Part shown: in pieces, positions 53,447 through 62,710 of the stretch
How the letters are laid out: every line of letters starts with the position of its first letter
Position numbering within the stretch: the first letter of the stretch is position 1
Source: Runella defluvii
Lineage (GTDB): Bacteria > Bacteroidota > Bacteroidia > Cytophagales > Spirosomataceae
Assembly: GCF_014195535.1 (NCBI RefSeq)
Contig: NZ_JACIBY010000001.1
Span: forward strand, 499,748-563,747
DNA: 64,000 nt
Direction of reading: 5' to 3'
The notes under the pieces: model-generated
The model's database searches: none
What the model saw: the letters and a program-made list of their open reading frames with translations, nothing else
What the model was told of the DNA's origin: nothing
Made by a program: the position numbers and the translations under genes

Positions 53447-54565
53447 TTAATTGATGGCTTGACCTTGTTCTAACTTTTTAATCATGGCTTCGACGCTGGT
53501 TTTGTTGAGGGCGTCGGGTGCTTGGGGAAGCGCGGCTTTCATGTATTCTAACGCTTTTTTGCTGTCGCCAATGGCCGAATAACCACGCGCTAAACCTACG
53601 TTGGTGGTAAATGTGTTGGGGTTTTTATCATAATTTACTTTGAATACCTCAAAGGCTTCTCGGGCGCGTTTGGCTGCCAGCAAGGTTCGGGCATATTGGT
53701 GGAGTTCGTTCATCGAGCCTAGTAGCAGGGCTTCCTTCATGAGTGCGTCGGCATCGGCGGTTTTGTTCATCTTTAACAACACGCCCGCTTTGGCGCTCAG
53801 GGTTTGGAAGTTTTTTTGCCCGATAAAAGGAGCTGAAATGCCTTGGTCGGCCCAGGCCAATGCTTTGTCTAAGGCAATGTTGTGTTGAACGCAGTAATTG
53901 GCGGCTTCTACAAACCCCTGCCATGCAAACCCAGGCGTGTTGCGAAGTTCGTTGGCAAACGAGGCTACTTGCGCGGCGTGAACATCGGTTTCTACCTTGA
54001 ACGCAATCTGGCGTTTTTCCCACTGCATTGCTACGGTTACGCCGTTTTCGGTTTGGTCAGTGAACTCGTATTTGAGCCATTCCTCGCTTTGGGGAAGCGA
54101 TTGGTTTTTGACTGCCACACGCAGGGCATCTTCGGTGGGGTCGTAGTAAAAACTACCCCAAGAGGTATGGTTTTTTGAAAAAATGAGGGTGGTTTCGTCT
54201 GCGCCTAGTATCATGTGGAGGCCGTAGGTGCCCGCAGGTAGGTCTTTTCCTTCGATTTTGACGGGGTAGGAGAACGAAATGGTTGTGTTTTCGTTGGCAC
54301 CTGCGCGCCAAGGAGCGGCTTTGCTCGTACCAAAACCCAAGTCATTGAGGCCATAGGGGGCAATGGGCGTTCCCCAGATTTTTCCCTCACGACCTTTGAC
54401 CCCAGGACGATGATAAGAAATGTCGATTTTCACCACGCCAACGTATTCAGAAACAAAGGCTTTTTTATTGCCACCATCGGGGGCGGTAGTGAGGCGGCCT
54501 TGGGCATGAAGCAGGGCGTAGGCACTAGCAATGTACCAGCTAAAAAGAAGGAAGAGACGTTTCAT
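53447..54565 (-). CDS. DUF2911 protein with C-terminal TPR-like repeats
   Basis: 372 residues. Signal peptide ends near ALLHAQGR (about 21). DUF2911 region about 30-190 (VGVVKIDISYHRPGVKGREGKIWG, PWRAGANENTTISFSYPVKIEGKDLPAGTYGLH). Then TPR-like helical pairs from about 225 (ANELRNTPGFAWQGFVEAANYCV, LGSMNELHQYARTLLAAKRA, NVGLARGYSAIGDSKKALEYMKAAL). Exported, probably periplasmic; function unknown. Widespread in Bacteroidota. Confidence 0.85.
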   Translation of the reverse strand: MKRLFLLFSWYIASAYALLHAQGRLTTAPDGGNKKAFVSEYVGVVKIDISYHRPGVKGREGKIWGTPIAPYGLNDLGFGTSKAAPWRAGANENTTISFSYPVKIEGKDLPAGTYGLHMILGADETTLIFSKNHTSWGSFYYDPTEDALRVAVKNQSLPQSEEWLKYEFTDQTENGVTVAMQWEKRQIAFKVETDVHAAQVASFANELRNTPGFAWQGFVEAANYCVQHNIALDKALAWADQGISAPFIGQKNFQTLSAKAGVLLKMNKTADADALMKEALLLGSMNELHQYARTLLAAKRAREAFEVFKVNYDKNPNTFTTNVGLARGYSAIGDSKKALEYMKAALPQAPDALNKTSVEAMIKKLEQGQAIN

Positions 54566-54682
54566 GGAAGATGAAGTTTTGTTTTCCTGCGAAGTAGAAC
54601 AAAATTACTAGCATCTACATCCCCCTTTTTGGGGTATTTTGGCAAGAAACGAAGGTTATGGGAATAGCAAAACTATTTATAA

Positions 54683-55183
54683 TCAGCCACGTTTTCCCAG
54701 TTCAATCACTTCCATTTGACTGATTTTACCGCTGTCTAAAACAAACCGCAAAAGGGTACGTATTTTGTGAAAACCTTCTCGGCCTGCCGCGCCTGGGTTG
54801 AGGTAAAGCATATTGTGAAGTTGCGGGTCGCGCATGACGCGGAGGATGTGCGAGTGCCCACACACAAAAATATCGGGCGTGGCATTGACCAACTCTGGTC
54901 GAACGTGCGGGTTGTATTTTGGGGGAGCGCCACCAATGTGCGTCATCCACACTCGAAAACCTTCCAGCTCAAAACGTTGGTGTTCGGGGGCTTGCCAGCG
55001 GACTTCTTTGGCGTCGATGTTGCCATATACCGCTCGTAGCGGTTTAAATTGAGCTAGTTTGTCCAAAATTTCGACGCTACCCACGTCGCCCGCGTGCCAA
55101 ATTTCGTCGCATTGGTCAAAGTGGGTAAAAACGGCGTCGTCCAAAAAATGGTGGGTGTCAGAAATAAGACCGATACGTTTCAT
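54683..55183 (-). CDS. YfcE/MJ0936-type metallophosphoesterase
   Basis: 166 residues. Metal ligands in order: SDTHHF (8-13), HAGDVGS (about 31-37), YGNIDA (about 54-59), MTHIGG and CGHSHI (about 114-119). A small cytosolic phosphodiesterase of the calcineurin-like superfamily. Start at ATG 55183 is the family start. Substrate unknown. Confidence 0.9.
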   Translation of the reverse strand: MKRIGLISDTHHFLDDAVFTHFDQCDEIWHAGDVGSVEILDKLAQFKPLRAVYGNIDAKEVRWQAPEHQRFELEGFRVWMTHIGGAPPKYNPHVRPELVNATPDIFVCGHSHILRVMRDPQLHNMLYLNPGAAGREGFHKIRTLLRFVLDSGKISQMEVIELGKRG

Positions 55184-55234
55184 AAAGAATATCGAGTGTA
55201 GAGGGCAGAATGTCGAATTTTAGGTTACAACTAC

Positions 55235-56419
55235 TTATTTCAACAACGTCTGAATCGCCATGCCGCTCATGATGAGGACAACTAGCCAGCCCGCAAGTTG
55301 TAACCAAAGCGGGTGTTGGTAGTTGCCGACCAATCGTTTGTTGCGAGCTGCAATGAGCATGACCGACAGCGCAATGGGTAGAATAAAACCATTGACGGTA
55401 CCGACAAACACCAAAATCTGAACGGGTTTGCCAACGGCCAAAAAGATAACGGTAGAAACCGTAATAAACGCGACGGTTAGGTAACGGTGATTGCGTTCGA
55501 GGGATGGGTGGAAGGTACGTAAAAACGAAACCGATGTATAAGCCGAACCAATGACCGACGTAATGGCGGCACTCCACATCAAGACCCCAAACAAGCGATA
55601 ACCTACCTGCCCAGCGGCCAACTGAAACACCGAAGCGGGCGGATTGTCTTTGCTCAAAGTAAGTCCCGTAGCCACGACCCCTAACGTTGCTAAAAACAAA
55701 AAGTAACGGATGATGGAAGTAACCAAAATACCTGTGGTAGCACTTCGGTTGACTTGGGGAAGGTACTGCGCCCCTTTTATACCCGCTTCGAGCAAGCGGT
55801 GGCCGCCCGCAAAAGTGATGTACCCGCCGACGGTTCCGCCAACGAGCGTGATGGTGGCAATGGGGTCAAATTGTTGGGGAGCAACGGTGCGTACAAGGGC
55901 CTCACCCACGGGAGGATAAGCCGAGAAAACTACGTAAGCGATAAGAAGTAACATTAAGATACCCAGATACTTGGCGAAGTTGTCCATGGCTTTGCCCGCT
56001 TCGGGAAGTAGAAACAAGGCGATGCCAATGCCTGCACTCACTAACGCGCCAATCTTGACATCCAACCCGCTCATGACTTCAATTCCTAAGCCTGCCCCTG
56101 CGACGTTACCAATGTTAAATGCCAATCCTCCGATGACTATCAGGGCTGAAAGTAAATAACCCAAGCCAAAAAATAGGTCGTTGGCGATGTCTTGGGCGCG
56201 TTTTTCGGTGATGGCAATGATGCGCCAAATATTCAACTGTGCCCCTAAATCAAGCAAAATCGAAAGCAGAATCACAAAGCCGAAGTTGGCGAGCAGTTGC
56301 TGGGTAAAAACGGTAGTTTGGGTCAAAAAGCCTGGGCCTACCGCCGAGGTCGCCATCAGAAAGGCAGCGCCAAGAAGTGTGTTCGTGGAGGAGGGAGGGT
56401 TCGTAGATGCTTTGCTCAT
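55235..56419 (-). CDS. NRAMP-related transporter (YcsG-like)
   Basis: 394 residues, 11 membrane helices. The N-terminal helix LLGAAFLMATSAVGPGFLTQTT replaces the usual DPGN site of NRAMP by GPGF; the helix-6 site MPH is absent (VGGTVGGYITFAGGHRLLEAG). RAQDIANDLFFGLGYL, NIGNVAGAGLGIEV and LVFVGTVNGFILPIALSVML match the YcsG-type members that often accompany 5-oxoprolinase genes and are unlikely to carry Mn or Fe. Substrate unknown. In this window there are no pxpABC genes next to it. Confidence 0.8.
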   Translation of the reverse strand: MSKASTNPPSSTNTLLGAAFLMATSAVGPGFLTQTTVFTQQLLANFGFVILLSILLDLGAQLNIWRIIAITEKRAQDIANDLFFGLGYLLSALIVIGGLAFNIGNVAGAGLGIEVMSGLDVKIGALVSAGIGIALFLLPEAGKAMDNFAKYLGILMLLLIAYVVFSAYPPVGEALVRTVAPQQFDPIATITLVGGTVGGYITFAGGHRLLEAGIKGAQYLPQVNRSATTGILVTSIIRYFLFLATLGVVATGLTLSKDNPPASVFQLAAGQVGYRLFGVLMWSAAITSVIGSAYTSVSFLRTFHPSLERNHRYLTVAFITVSTVIFLAVGKPVQILVFVGTVNGFILPIALSVMLIAARNKRLVGNYQHPLWLQLAGWLVVLIMSGMAIQTLLK

Positions 56420-56447
56420 TAGGGAAGGGAATTTTGCACAAAATCAT

Positions 56448-56550
56448 AAAATTTGAACACAGATACAACAGATTAAACGGATTTACACTGATTTTTCTAT
56501 TGCATACCATTGTAAATCTGTCTCCTCCGCCCAGTCTGTGTTCAAATTTT
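56448..56550. repeat. Inverted repeat with decayed CAGATT-type interior
   Basis: AAAATTTGAACACAGA (56448-56463) and TCTGTGTTCAAATTTT (56535-56550) are perfect inverted 16-mers, 71 bases apart. The interior contains the CAGATTAAACGGATTTACAC type of degenerate sequence common between genes of this lineage. Confidence 0.8.
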
Positions 56551-56560
56551 CTTCTCGTTA

Positions 56561-58243
56561 TCAATGGCCCAAAATCAACTCCTTCATCTCTACCCGAATC
56601 CGTTTTTTGTCAATTTTACCCACCGACGTTTTCGGGATTTCGGGGACAAATTTAATGTTGTCAGGCACGTACCATTTGTTGATTTCGCCGCTGTCAACCC
56701 GTGCTTGGAGTCCTGCTTTGATTCCTTCGGGTGTGAGTTTGCCTTGGTAATCGGGTTTGATGACCAAAATGGCGTGGGGGCGTTCACCCCAACGGGGGTC
56801 GGGAAACCCAATCACCGCCGACTCGGCCACGCCTTCTACTTGCGAGAGCAAGTTCTCAATATCGAGCGAAGAAACCCATTCACCGCCCGTTTTGATGACA
56901 TCCTTGACGCGGTCGGCGATGGTGACGTAATAATCGGTGCCAATCGCCGCTACGTCGCCCGTATGTAGCCATCCGCCTGCCCACAGTTTTTCCGACGCTT
57001 CAGCATCTTTATAATAGCCTTGTGACATCCATGGCCCACGTGCGACCAATTCGCCCACGGCATCGCCATCGTGTGGGAGTGAATTGCCGTCGTCGTCAAT
57101 AATATCCAGTTCAACAAACGGCGCAATTTTCCCCGCTTTGGTTCGGAAGGGTAATTGTTCGTCGATACTCAATTGAAGTTGTTCGTCCGTCATGTGTACC
57201 ACCGACATAATAGGCGCGGTTTCTGACATTCCGTAGCCTTGCGTCACGTTGATGCCCAGTTCTAACGCGGCTTTGGCCAGTCCTTTTGTAAGGGCCGAGC
57301 CGCCAATCAGAACGCTCCATTTACTCAAATCCACTTGTTTCGCTACGGGGCTGTTGACGAGCATATTGAGAATGGTCGGAACGCAGTGAGAGAAGGTCAC
57401 TTTTTCTTTTAATAACAACCTCAACAACATTTCGGGTTCGTAACGCCCTGGATACACTTGTTTAAAGTTAAGCATGGTTGCCAAGTAAGGAAAGCCCCAG
57501 CCGTGGACGTGGAACAAGGGCGTGATGGGCATATACACATCGCGGTGGTCGAGTGGCAAAGCGCGGTAGCCAGGAAAATACGCCAACAAACAAAACGTGT
57601 GCATCACCAGTTGTCGATGCGAGAAATACACCCCTTTCGGGTTTCCCGTTGTACCTGTGGTGTAGAAAGTTGTAGCTAAGCTATTTTCGTCAAAATCAGA
57701 AAAGTCGTATTGGTCGGAGGCGTTACTAAGGAGGCTTTCGTATTCACCTTCAAGGCGAAACGAGGTTTCGACCAATGGCGCATTGGGGTCTTGATACACT
57801 TTATCACTGACGATGATAAATTTCTCGACGGTAGTAAGTTGGTCTTTGATGGCTTCGATGATGGGCACAAAATCCTCATGCACAATCACCACCTTGTCGT
57901 CGGCGTGGTTCATGGTATAGAGAATTTGGGCGGGCGAAAGCCGAACATTGATCGTATGTAAAACCGCTCCTAAACACGGTATCGCAAAGAAACACTCCAA
58001 ATAACGGTGGCTATCCCAGTCCATAACGGCCACCGTATCACCTCCTTTTACCCCTATTTCGGTGAGGACATTAGCTAGTTGACGTACTCGTTTGTCAAAG
58101 GTGGTATAATTCATCCGAAACAAGTCACGGTACACGATTTCACGTTGTGGGTTGTATTTTGTGACTTGGTTGAACAACATTTTAATAATCAATGGCGGGT
58201 CGTAAGCCGAGGGCGTGCGGGGTATAATGCGCGTTTGAATCAT
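56561..58243 (-). CDS. Long-chain acyl-CoA synthetase / AMP-dependent ligase
   Basis: 560 residues. ATP-binding P-loop YTTGTTGNPKGVYFSH, acyl-site motif GYGMSETAP, HTGDVAAIG, KDVIKTGGEWVSSLDIENLL, and the catalytic Lys near the end (PKTSVGKIDKKR). It activates carboxylic acids to acyl-AMP and then acyl-CoA. The sequence is closest in pattern to medium/long-chain FadD-like enzymes. ATG 58243 is used because a longer start at 58339 would add about 32 unconserved residues. Confidence 0.92.
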   Translation of the reverse strand: MIQTRIIPRTPSAYDPPLIIKMLFNQVTKYNPQREIVYRDLFRMNYTTFDKRVRQLANVLTEIGVKGGDTVAVMDWDSHRYLECFFAIPCLGAVLHTINVRLSPAQILYTMNHADDKVVIVHEDFVPIIEAIKDQLTTVEKFIIVSDKVYQDPNAPLVETSFRLEGEYESLLSNASDQYDFSDFDENSLATTFYTTGTTGNPKGVYFSHRQLVMHTFCLLAYFPGYRALPLDHRDVYMPITPLFHVHGWGFPYLATMLNFKQVYPGRYEPEMLLRLLLKEKVTFSHCVPTILNMLVNSPVAKQVDLSKWSVLIGGSALTKGLAKAALELGINVTQGYGMSETAPIMSVVHMTDEQLQLSIDEQLPFRTKAGKIAPFVELDIIDDDGNSLPHDGDAVGELVARGPWMSQGYYKDAEASEKLWAGGWLHTGDVAAIGTDYYVTIADRVKDVIKTGGEWVSSLDIENLLSQVEGVAESAVIGFPDPRWGERPHAILVIKPDYQGKLTPEGIKAGLQARVDSGEINKWYVPDNIKFVPEIPKTSVGKIDKKRIRVEMKELILGH

Positions 58244-58534
58244 TGCTAGCGAAAGGTTTTTTGTTTGGGTAAATTTATGTTTTTTCTTTGAATCGCTATA
58301 AAAAGTGGTGTGCTTCGAGTAAAATAACTTTTTTACCAATGAGTCAATGCGCCATTTTCTCTTCCAAAGCTTTAATTTTGGTATATATTGTTATGTTGAT
58401 TAGTAAAAAAAGCTGATTTGTAACCAACTGATACATTTTTATTTAGAAGACAAAAAAAAATTTTTGAGTAGTAAAGTAGAGTTTGGCACGTAAGTTGTTT
58501 ACAAGAATAGCATAGCTCACAAAAACAGTTTGTA

Positions 58535-59074
58535 ATGAAGCAGATTTTAGGAGTAGGTTCTCGAGTACGTCATAGCGAGTTTGGAGATGGGGTAGTGATA
58601 AATGTGAAGTCGAGTAGTTATAGTATCACATTTATTGAGTACGGGAACAAGGTCATTAAATTGGACGCTCCTTTAGAGATTGTAGAAGCGGTTGAATTAG
58701 ACACCGATTTGGTTAGTCTTTTTGATGTAGAACAATCTTTGACTAAAATTCTTCAAAAATGGCTGGATGTGAGTGAAGTTGTTCCATTGGGAGATAAATG
58801 GAAGGGTGGAAAATTGATTTTGAAGCCTGGACGAAGTGATTTGGCTCCCAAAGAAATGACGATTGATAGTTTTTTCCATAAAATCGTGATGACCCGCGAC
58901 CGCCTACGCGTACTGGAACAACGTATCAATGCGAGTAAATTAGATGACGAAGAAAAAGTGAATATTCAGCAGTATATCACCAAGATTTACGGTTCGATGA
59001 CCTCCTTCAACCTGCTCTTCAAACAAACTGAGCACTATTTTGTGGGGGAAAAATCTAGCAGTGATAACGCATAA
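58535..59074 (+). CDS. Tudor/CarD-like domain protein, unknown function
   Basis: 179 residues. The N-terminal ~45 residues, GSRVRHSEFGDGVVINVK, resemble the C-terminal Tudor-like domain of UvrD/PcrA helicases and the CarD fold, which bind RNA polymerase or DNA. The rest is helical and charged (LTKILQKWLDV, MTRDRLRVLEQRINA), with no known family. There is no signal peptide. It is a stand-alone gene; a role in transcription or DNA repair is only a guess. Confidence 0.65.
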   Translation: MKQILGVGSRVRHSEFGDGVVINVKSSSYSITFIEYGNKVIKLDAPLEIVEAVELDTDLVSLFDVEQSLTKILQKWLDVSEVVPLGDKWKGGKLILKPGRSDLAPKEMTIDSFFHKIVMTRDRLRVLEQRINASKLDDEEKVNIQQYITKIYGSMTSFNLLFKQTEHYFVGEKSSSDNA

Positions 59075-59133
59075 AGAGCTTCTCAATTCACGTTTTTATG
59101 TGATTTGAATAAGGGGTAAAGTAAAAGCGGAGA

Positions 59134-59168
59134 TCGCGGGGGGCCATGCCCCCCGCGACTTTTTTTTA
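59134..59168 (+). terminator. Terminator of the Tudor-like gene
   Basis: TCGCGGGGGGC (59134-59144) and GCCCCCCGCGA (59148-59158), loop CAT, then CTTTTTTTT. Its T run overlaps the stop codon of xerD on the other strand. Confidence 0.88.
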
Positions 59169-60059
59169 GGCCCTTGGGTGGTATTTGGTGACTACCTCGC
59201 GGAGGTATTCGCGGTCGAGGTGAGTATAGATTTCGGTAGTAGTGATTGATTCGTGACCGAGCATTTCTTGAACGGCACGCAAGTCTGCCCCACCTTCGAT
59301 GAGGTGCGTGGCAAAGGAATGACGAAAAGTGTGCGGGCTGACTTTTTTGGGTATTCCAGCCACTTCAACCAGGTTTTTGATGATTAAAAATACCATGACG
59401 CGGGTAAGCTGCTTACCCCGACGGTTCAAAAACACAAAATCTTCGTGGCCTTTCTGTACTTCGAGGGCGCTACGGGTATGGTTGACGTAAAGCAAAGTTT
59501 GTTTGACGGCATCGCTGCCAATGGGCACCAGTCGGGTCTTGCTTCCTTTTCCAATCACCCGCAAAAAACCTGCGTCAAAATAACAATTTGTGATTTGTAA
59601 ATCGACCAGCTCAGATACCCGCAGTCCTGAACTGTACAGCACTTCCAACATGGCACGGTTGCGCATTCCTTCGGGGGTCGAAAGGTCATTGGCTTCCAAC
59701 AACGCTAAAATTTCGGGGTAAGTGAGAACATCGGGCAAATGCCGCGACAAATGGGGAGATTCAATGAGTTGGGTTGGGTCAATTGTAAGGATATTTTCGA
59801 GAAGTAAGTACTTGAAAAATGCTTTAAGACCTGATAAAATTCGTGCTTGTGAATGCGCCGCCAGTCCCAAATCGTGCAGGTAGCCCAAAAATCCCAAAAT
59901 ATCGAACTCAACCACCGCCGTGATTTCTTTTCCTCCCATCAATTCGACGTATTCGGCGAGTTTGGTGGCATCGCGTACGTAAGCTTCCACGGAGTTGTCG
60001 GCCAGACCGCGTTCGAGGAGTAAAAAATCTTTAAAGTGTTTTAGGTAAATATCCCACAT
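59166..60059 (-). CDS. xerD: Tyrosine recombinase XerD
   Basis: 297 residues, the family length. N-terminal core-binding helices 1-100 and catalytic domain with Arg147 (SSGLRVSEL), Lys171, HTFRH (His243, Arg246), His269 (MLGHES) and Tyr278 (EIYTH). It resolves chromosome dimers at dif with XerC. No attachment site or phage gene lies near, so this is the housekeeping enzyme. A TACTTTTG box at 60095-60088 may be its promoter. Confidence 0.92.
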   Translation of the reverse strand: MWDIYLKHFKDFLLLERGLADNSVEAYVRDATKLAEYVELMGGKEITAVVEFDILGFLGYLHDLGLAAHSQARILSGLKAFFKYLLLENILTIDPTQLIESPHLSRHLPDVLTYPEILALLEANDLSTPEGMRNRAMLEVLYSSGLRVSELVDLQITNCYFDAGFLRVIGKGSKTRLVPIGSDAVKQTLLYVNHTRSALEVQKGHEDFVFLNRRGKQLTRVMVFLIIKNLVEVAGIPKKVSPHTFRHSFATHLIEGGADLRAVQEMLGHESITTTEIYTHLDREYLREVVTKYHPRA

Positions 60060-60124
60060 AAATAAGCCCTGTTGCTAAATGATGGCACAAAAGTACGGGC
60101 TTTTGGGTGGAAATCAGGAGGGCT

Positions 60125-60162
60125 GAAAAAACAAAAAGCTGCTCGAAATTTCGAACAGCTTT
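60125..60162 (-). terminator. Terminator of the ethanolamine-type permease gene
   Basis: 28-base palindrome AAAGCTGCTCGAAA / TTTCGAACAGCTTT (60135-60162), one mismatch; on the minus strand it is followed by TTTGTTTTTT. Confidence 0.75.
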
Positions 60163-60291
60163 CCGACGTTATCCACACCATTTCTATAAATCCAATTTCT
60201 CGAATGAGAAAGAATTGAATTCGAGAACAAAGCTAATGCATTCTTTATTAAAATGAAATTAAAAAGTGCGAAATTTTTACTGAAACGGCTT

Positions 60292-61614
60292 TTATTCCTT
60301 TTGATACATACTAATTGCCCAATAAATGGTAAAACTAACTACAAGCGTTCCGACATAATAAGCGGCCAAGAGGGGATTAGACACGACGACGGCAATTAAT
60401 GACACCAAAGTAAGCCCAAAAGCGCACCAAGGAATGTAGGGATAAGCAGGTGCACGAAAGGGCCGAGGGAGGTTGGGTTCGTTTTGGCGGAGGCGTATCA
60501 CACAAATACTCCCAAAGCCATAAAGGGTAAGCGCTCCGAGCACTGATAACACGATGATGTCGGCCGAAGTATTGGACAACAAAACGATGATTCCGACTAC
60601 CATATTTACCAACAACGCATTGGCGGGGGTTTGGAGTTTGGGGTGAATTTGACCCAAAATCCGTGGAAAGTGCCCAACGCGGCCCATCTCAAACGTGGCG
60701 CGTCCAGCTGCCATTAGCAACCCGTGAAACGAGGCTACCAAGCCAAACAAACCTGTTACAATAACGGCACTGTACCAAATTGAAGACTCACCGACCAAGC
60801 GTGCCAGTGCCAAAGGCAAGGGAGAGTCTGAAGAGCTGCCATCGGCTTTGTAGATGACAGCCTCCCAGCCCGCAATCCCTACCGAACCGATGAAGGTAAT
60901 GCTACAAAGTATGACGAGGGTAAACATCGCAGAACCAAAGCCGCGTGTCAGGTCGCGTTGAGGGTTTTTGCTTTCTTCGGCGGCGTTGGCTAGTCCTTCG
61001 ATGCCTAAAAAAAACCAAATGGCAAAAGGAATGGCAGCCCATACGCCCGACCAGCCATTGGGTAGGGCATTGTGCGATAAATGCTGAACCGAAACCGCCC
61101 CGAACGTAATGGAGGCAAATAATAAAAGCCCCGCAATGGCAACAAAGGTAATTAAGAGCTCAAAAGTAGCGGCCAACTTTACCCCAATGATGTTGAGCGA
61201 GGTAAATACGATATATGCACCGATGGCGGCATACGTGGGTGGTAATTCGGGGAAAAAAAGATTGACGTGGGCGCCTATTCCAACAGCGATGGCGGGGGGA
61301 GCCAAAACAAATTCAACGACTTGGGCAATGCCTGCTACAAACCCCCAGTCGCGACCTAATGCGCGAGTGGCGTAGTCAAAAATGCCGCCAGCCTTGGGAA
61401 TAGCGCAGGAAAGCTCGGCGTAGCCAAACGTAAAACAGACGTACATAATGACAACGAGCCCCGTGGCAAGGGCCATGCCGAGGGAGCCGCCTTTTTCAAG
61501 GCCAAAATTCCAGCCAAAGTACATTCCTGATATAACGTAACCGACGCCCAGCCCCCAAAGTAAGGTGGGCGTAAGGGATGCTTCTAAATGGGTGTTGTTT
61601 GTTGAGTCCGACAT
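60292..61614 (-). CDS. eat: Ethanolamine permease-type APC transporter
   Basis: 440 residues with 12 helices. Helix 1 has LLWGLGVGYVISGMYFGWNFGLEKGG, then CFTFGYAELSCAIPKAGGIFDYATRALG, and FAIWFFLGIEGLANAAEESKNPQRDL. The pattern matches the Eat family of APC permeases that import ethanolamine. No ethanolamine ammonia-lyase genes are next to it, so the substrate stays an inference. Confidence 0.75.
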   Translation of the reverse strand: MSDSTNNTHLEASLTPTLLWGLGVGYVISGMYFGWNFGLEKGGSLGMALATGLVVIMYVCFTFGYAELSCAIPKAGGIFDYATRALGRDWGFVAGIAQVVEFVLAPPAIAVGIGAHVNLFFPELPPTYAAIGAYIVFTSLNIIGVKLAATFELLITFVAIAGLLLFASITFGAVSVQHLSHNALPNGWSGVWAAIPFAIWFFLGIEGLANAAEESKNPQRDLTRGFGSAMFTLVILCSITFIGSVGIAGWEAVIYKADGSSSDSPLPLALARLVGESSIWYSAVIVTGLFGLVASFHGLLMAAGRATFEMGRVGHFPRILGQIHPKLQTPANALLVNMVVGIIVLLSNTSADIIVLSVLGALTLYGFGSICVIRLRQNEPNLPRPFRAPAYPYIPWCAFGLTLVSLIAVVVSNPLLAAYYVGTLVVSFTIYWAISMYQKE

Positions 61615-61664
61615 GGTGGTGTGTCAGTGGGTTTAGTGAAAAAATAAAAAGTAACGAGGCTAGG

Positions 61665-62624
61665 CTATACTTGGAATGTCGATACCGTCACTAAGATGTC
61701 AAGGGCAATTAAAACGAGCGCGACCATCAAGAAATACCTGTATTTATTACTTACAACGGCCACTTTACGGCTATCAATTAGCCGATTTTCCACCGAATTG
61801 ATGGCATCAACAACATCTCCGATGGCGTTTTGTTGGCTGTTGATTTCGAAATATTTTCCGTTGGTAGATTTTGCTAACTCTCTTAAATAAGCATTGTTGA
61901 GGTGCGTGGTTACAATTTGGTCGTTGTCGTCTTTTACCCATCCTGTTCCTTCTTTAATTCGGCCACCGTTGGTGGTGCCTATGCCCACAATCATCAGTTT
62001 AAGGTCAAATTTTTTGATATTGGTAAAAGTTTGACGTTCGCAGGCACCAAAATTTTCCCCGTCGGTCAGAAGTAAAATAATTTTTGAGGTATTGGTCGAA
62101 CGGTTTTGGACAAGTTTTTCTACCCCCAAATCCAGCGCACTGCAAATATCAGTACCGTGGTTGCTGACTTGAGAGGTGTTGAGGGTTTGGGTAAACAAGC
62201 TGAAAGCGTTTAGGTCGAACGTAAGCGGAACTTGCAAAAATGGACTACTTGAAAAAATCATGAGGCCAAACCGATTTCCGCTGAGGGAAGTAGTGAGGCG
62301 TTGTAGTTCAAATTTGACTTTGTCGAGGCGAGAAGGCTGAACGTCAGTCGCATCCATTGATTTTGATACATCGACGAGCACCATGATGTCTTTTCCTTCA
62401 GCAATAATGTCGCGTTCGGGTTCACCAAAAAAAGGCCCTAAAATCGCTACAATCAACAGAGCAACGTAGGTAGTTCTCAAAAAAAACTTGATGACTACGC
62501 CCCGCGCAGTACTACCCAACGCCTTGGCAACGTACAAGGTTCGTCCAATGTACACACTGTACAAAATGAGGAATGCAGCAATAAAAATATACTCGACGAG
62601 TGTGAGTTCGTAGTTAAAATTCAT
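61665..62624 (-). CDS. VWA-domain membrane protein (BatA/BatB-like)
   Basis: 319 residues. Two N-terminal membrane helices (about 10-30, 50-68), a von Willebrand A domain (about 78-275) with an intact MIDAS DVSKSMDATD and LTDGEN, and a C-terminal helix (about 298-316). BatA/B proteins of Bacteroidota act in aerotolerance or envelope stress, but in those loci they come with a MoxR ATPase, which is absent here. It stands 50 bases upstream of the permease gene on the same strand. Confidence 0.8.
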   Translation of the reverse strand: MNFNYELTLVEYIFIAAFLILYSVYIGRTLYVAKALGSTARGVVIKFFLRTTYVALLIVAILGPFFGEPERDIIAEGKDIMVLVDVSKSMDATDVQPSRLDKVKFELQRLTTSLSGNRFGLMIFSSSPFLQVPLTFDLNAFSLFTQTLNTSQVSNHGTDICSALDLGVEKLVQNRSTNTSKIILLLTDGENFGACERQTFTNIKKFDLKLMIVGIGTTNGGRIKEGTGWVKDDNDQIVTTHLNNAYLRELAKSTNGKYFEINSQQNAIGDVVDAINSVENRLIDSRKVAVVSNKYRYFLMVALVLIALDILVTVSTFQV

Positions 62625-62635
62625 ATCAAAACCCT

Positions 62636-62692
62636 AAAATCCTGTTCAAATAAACAAAAAATCCCCAAAAGGTAAACCGTGAACTGTAAACT
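62636..62692. repeat. GTTTA-type intergenic repeat, second copy
   Basis: CCCTAAAATCCTGTTCAAAT...CCCCAAAAGGTAAACCGTGAACTGTAAAC: same word set as 7016-7178, in a spacer between divergent genes. Confidence 0.5.
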
Positions 62693-62710
62693 CTCCGCTA
62701 ACTTTGCAGC

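Noticed and set aside
55235-56419. Mn(II)/Fe(II) uptake transporter MntH
   Set aside because: The DPGN and MPH metal-site motifs of true NRAMP carriers are not present; the sequence follows the YcsG group.
59166-60059. Integrase of a mobile element
   Set aside because: Length, motifs and lack of phage or attachment-site context fit housekeeping XerD.
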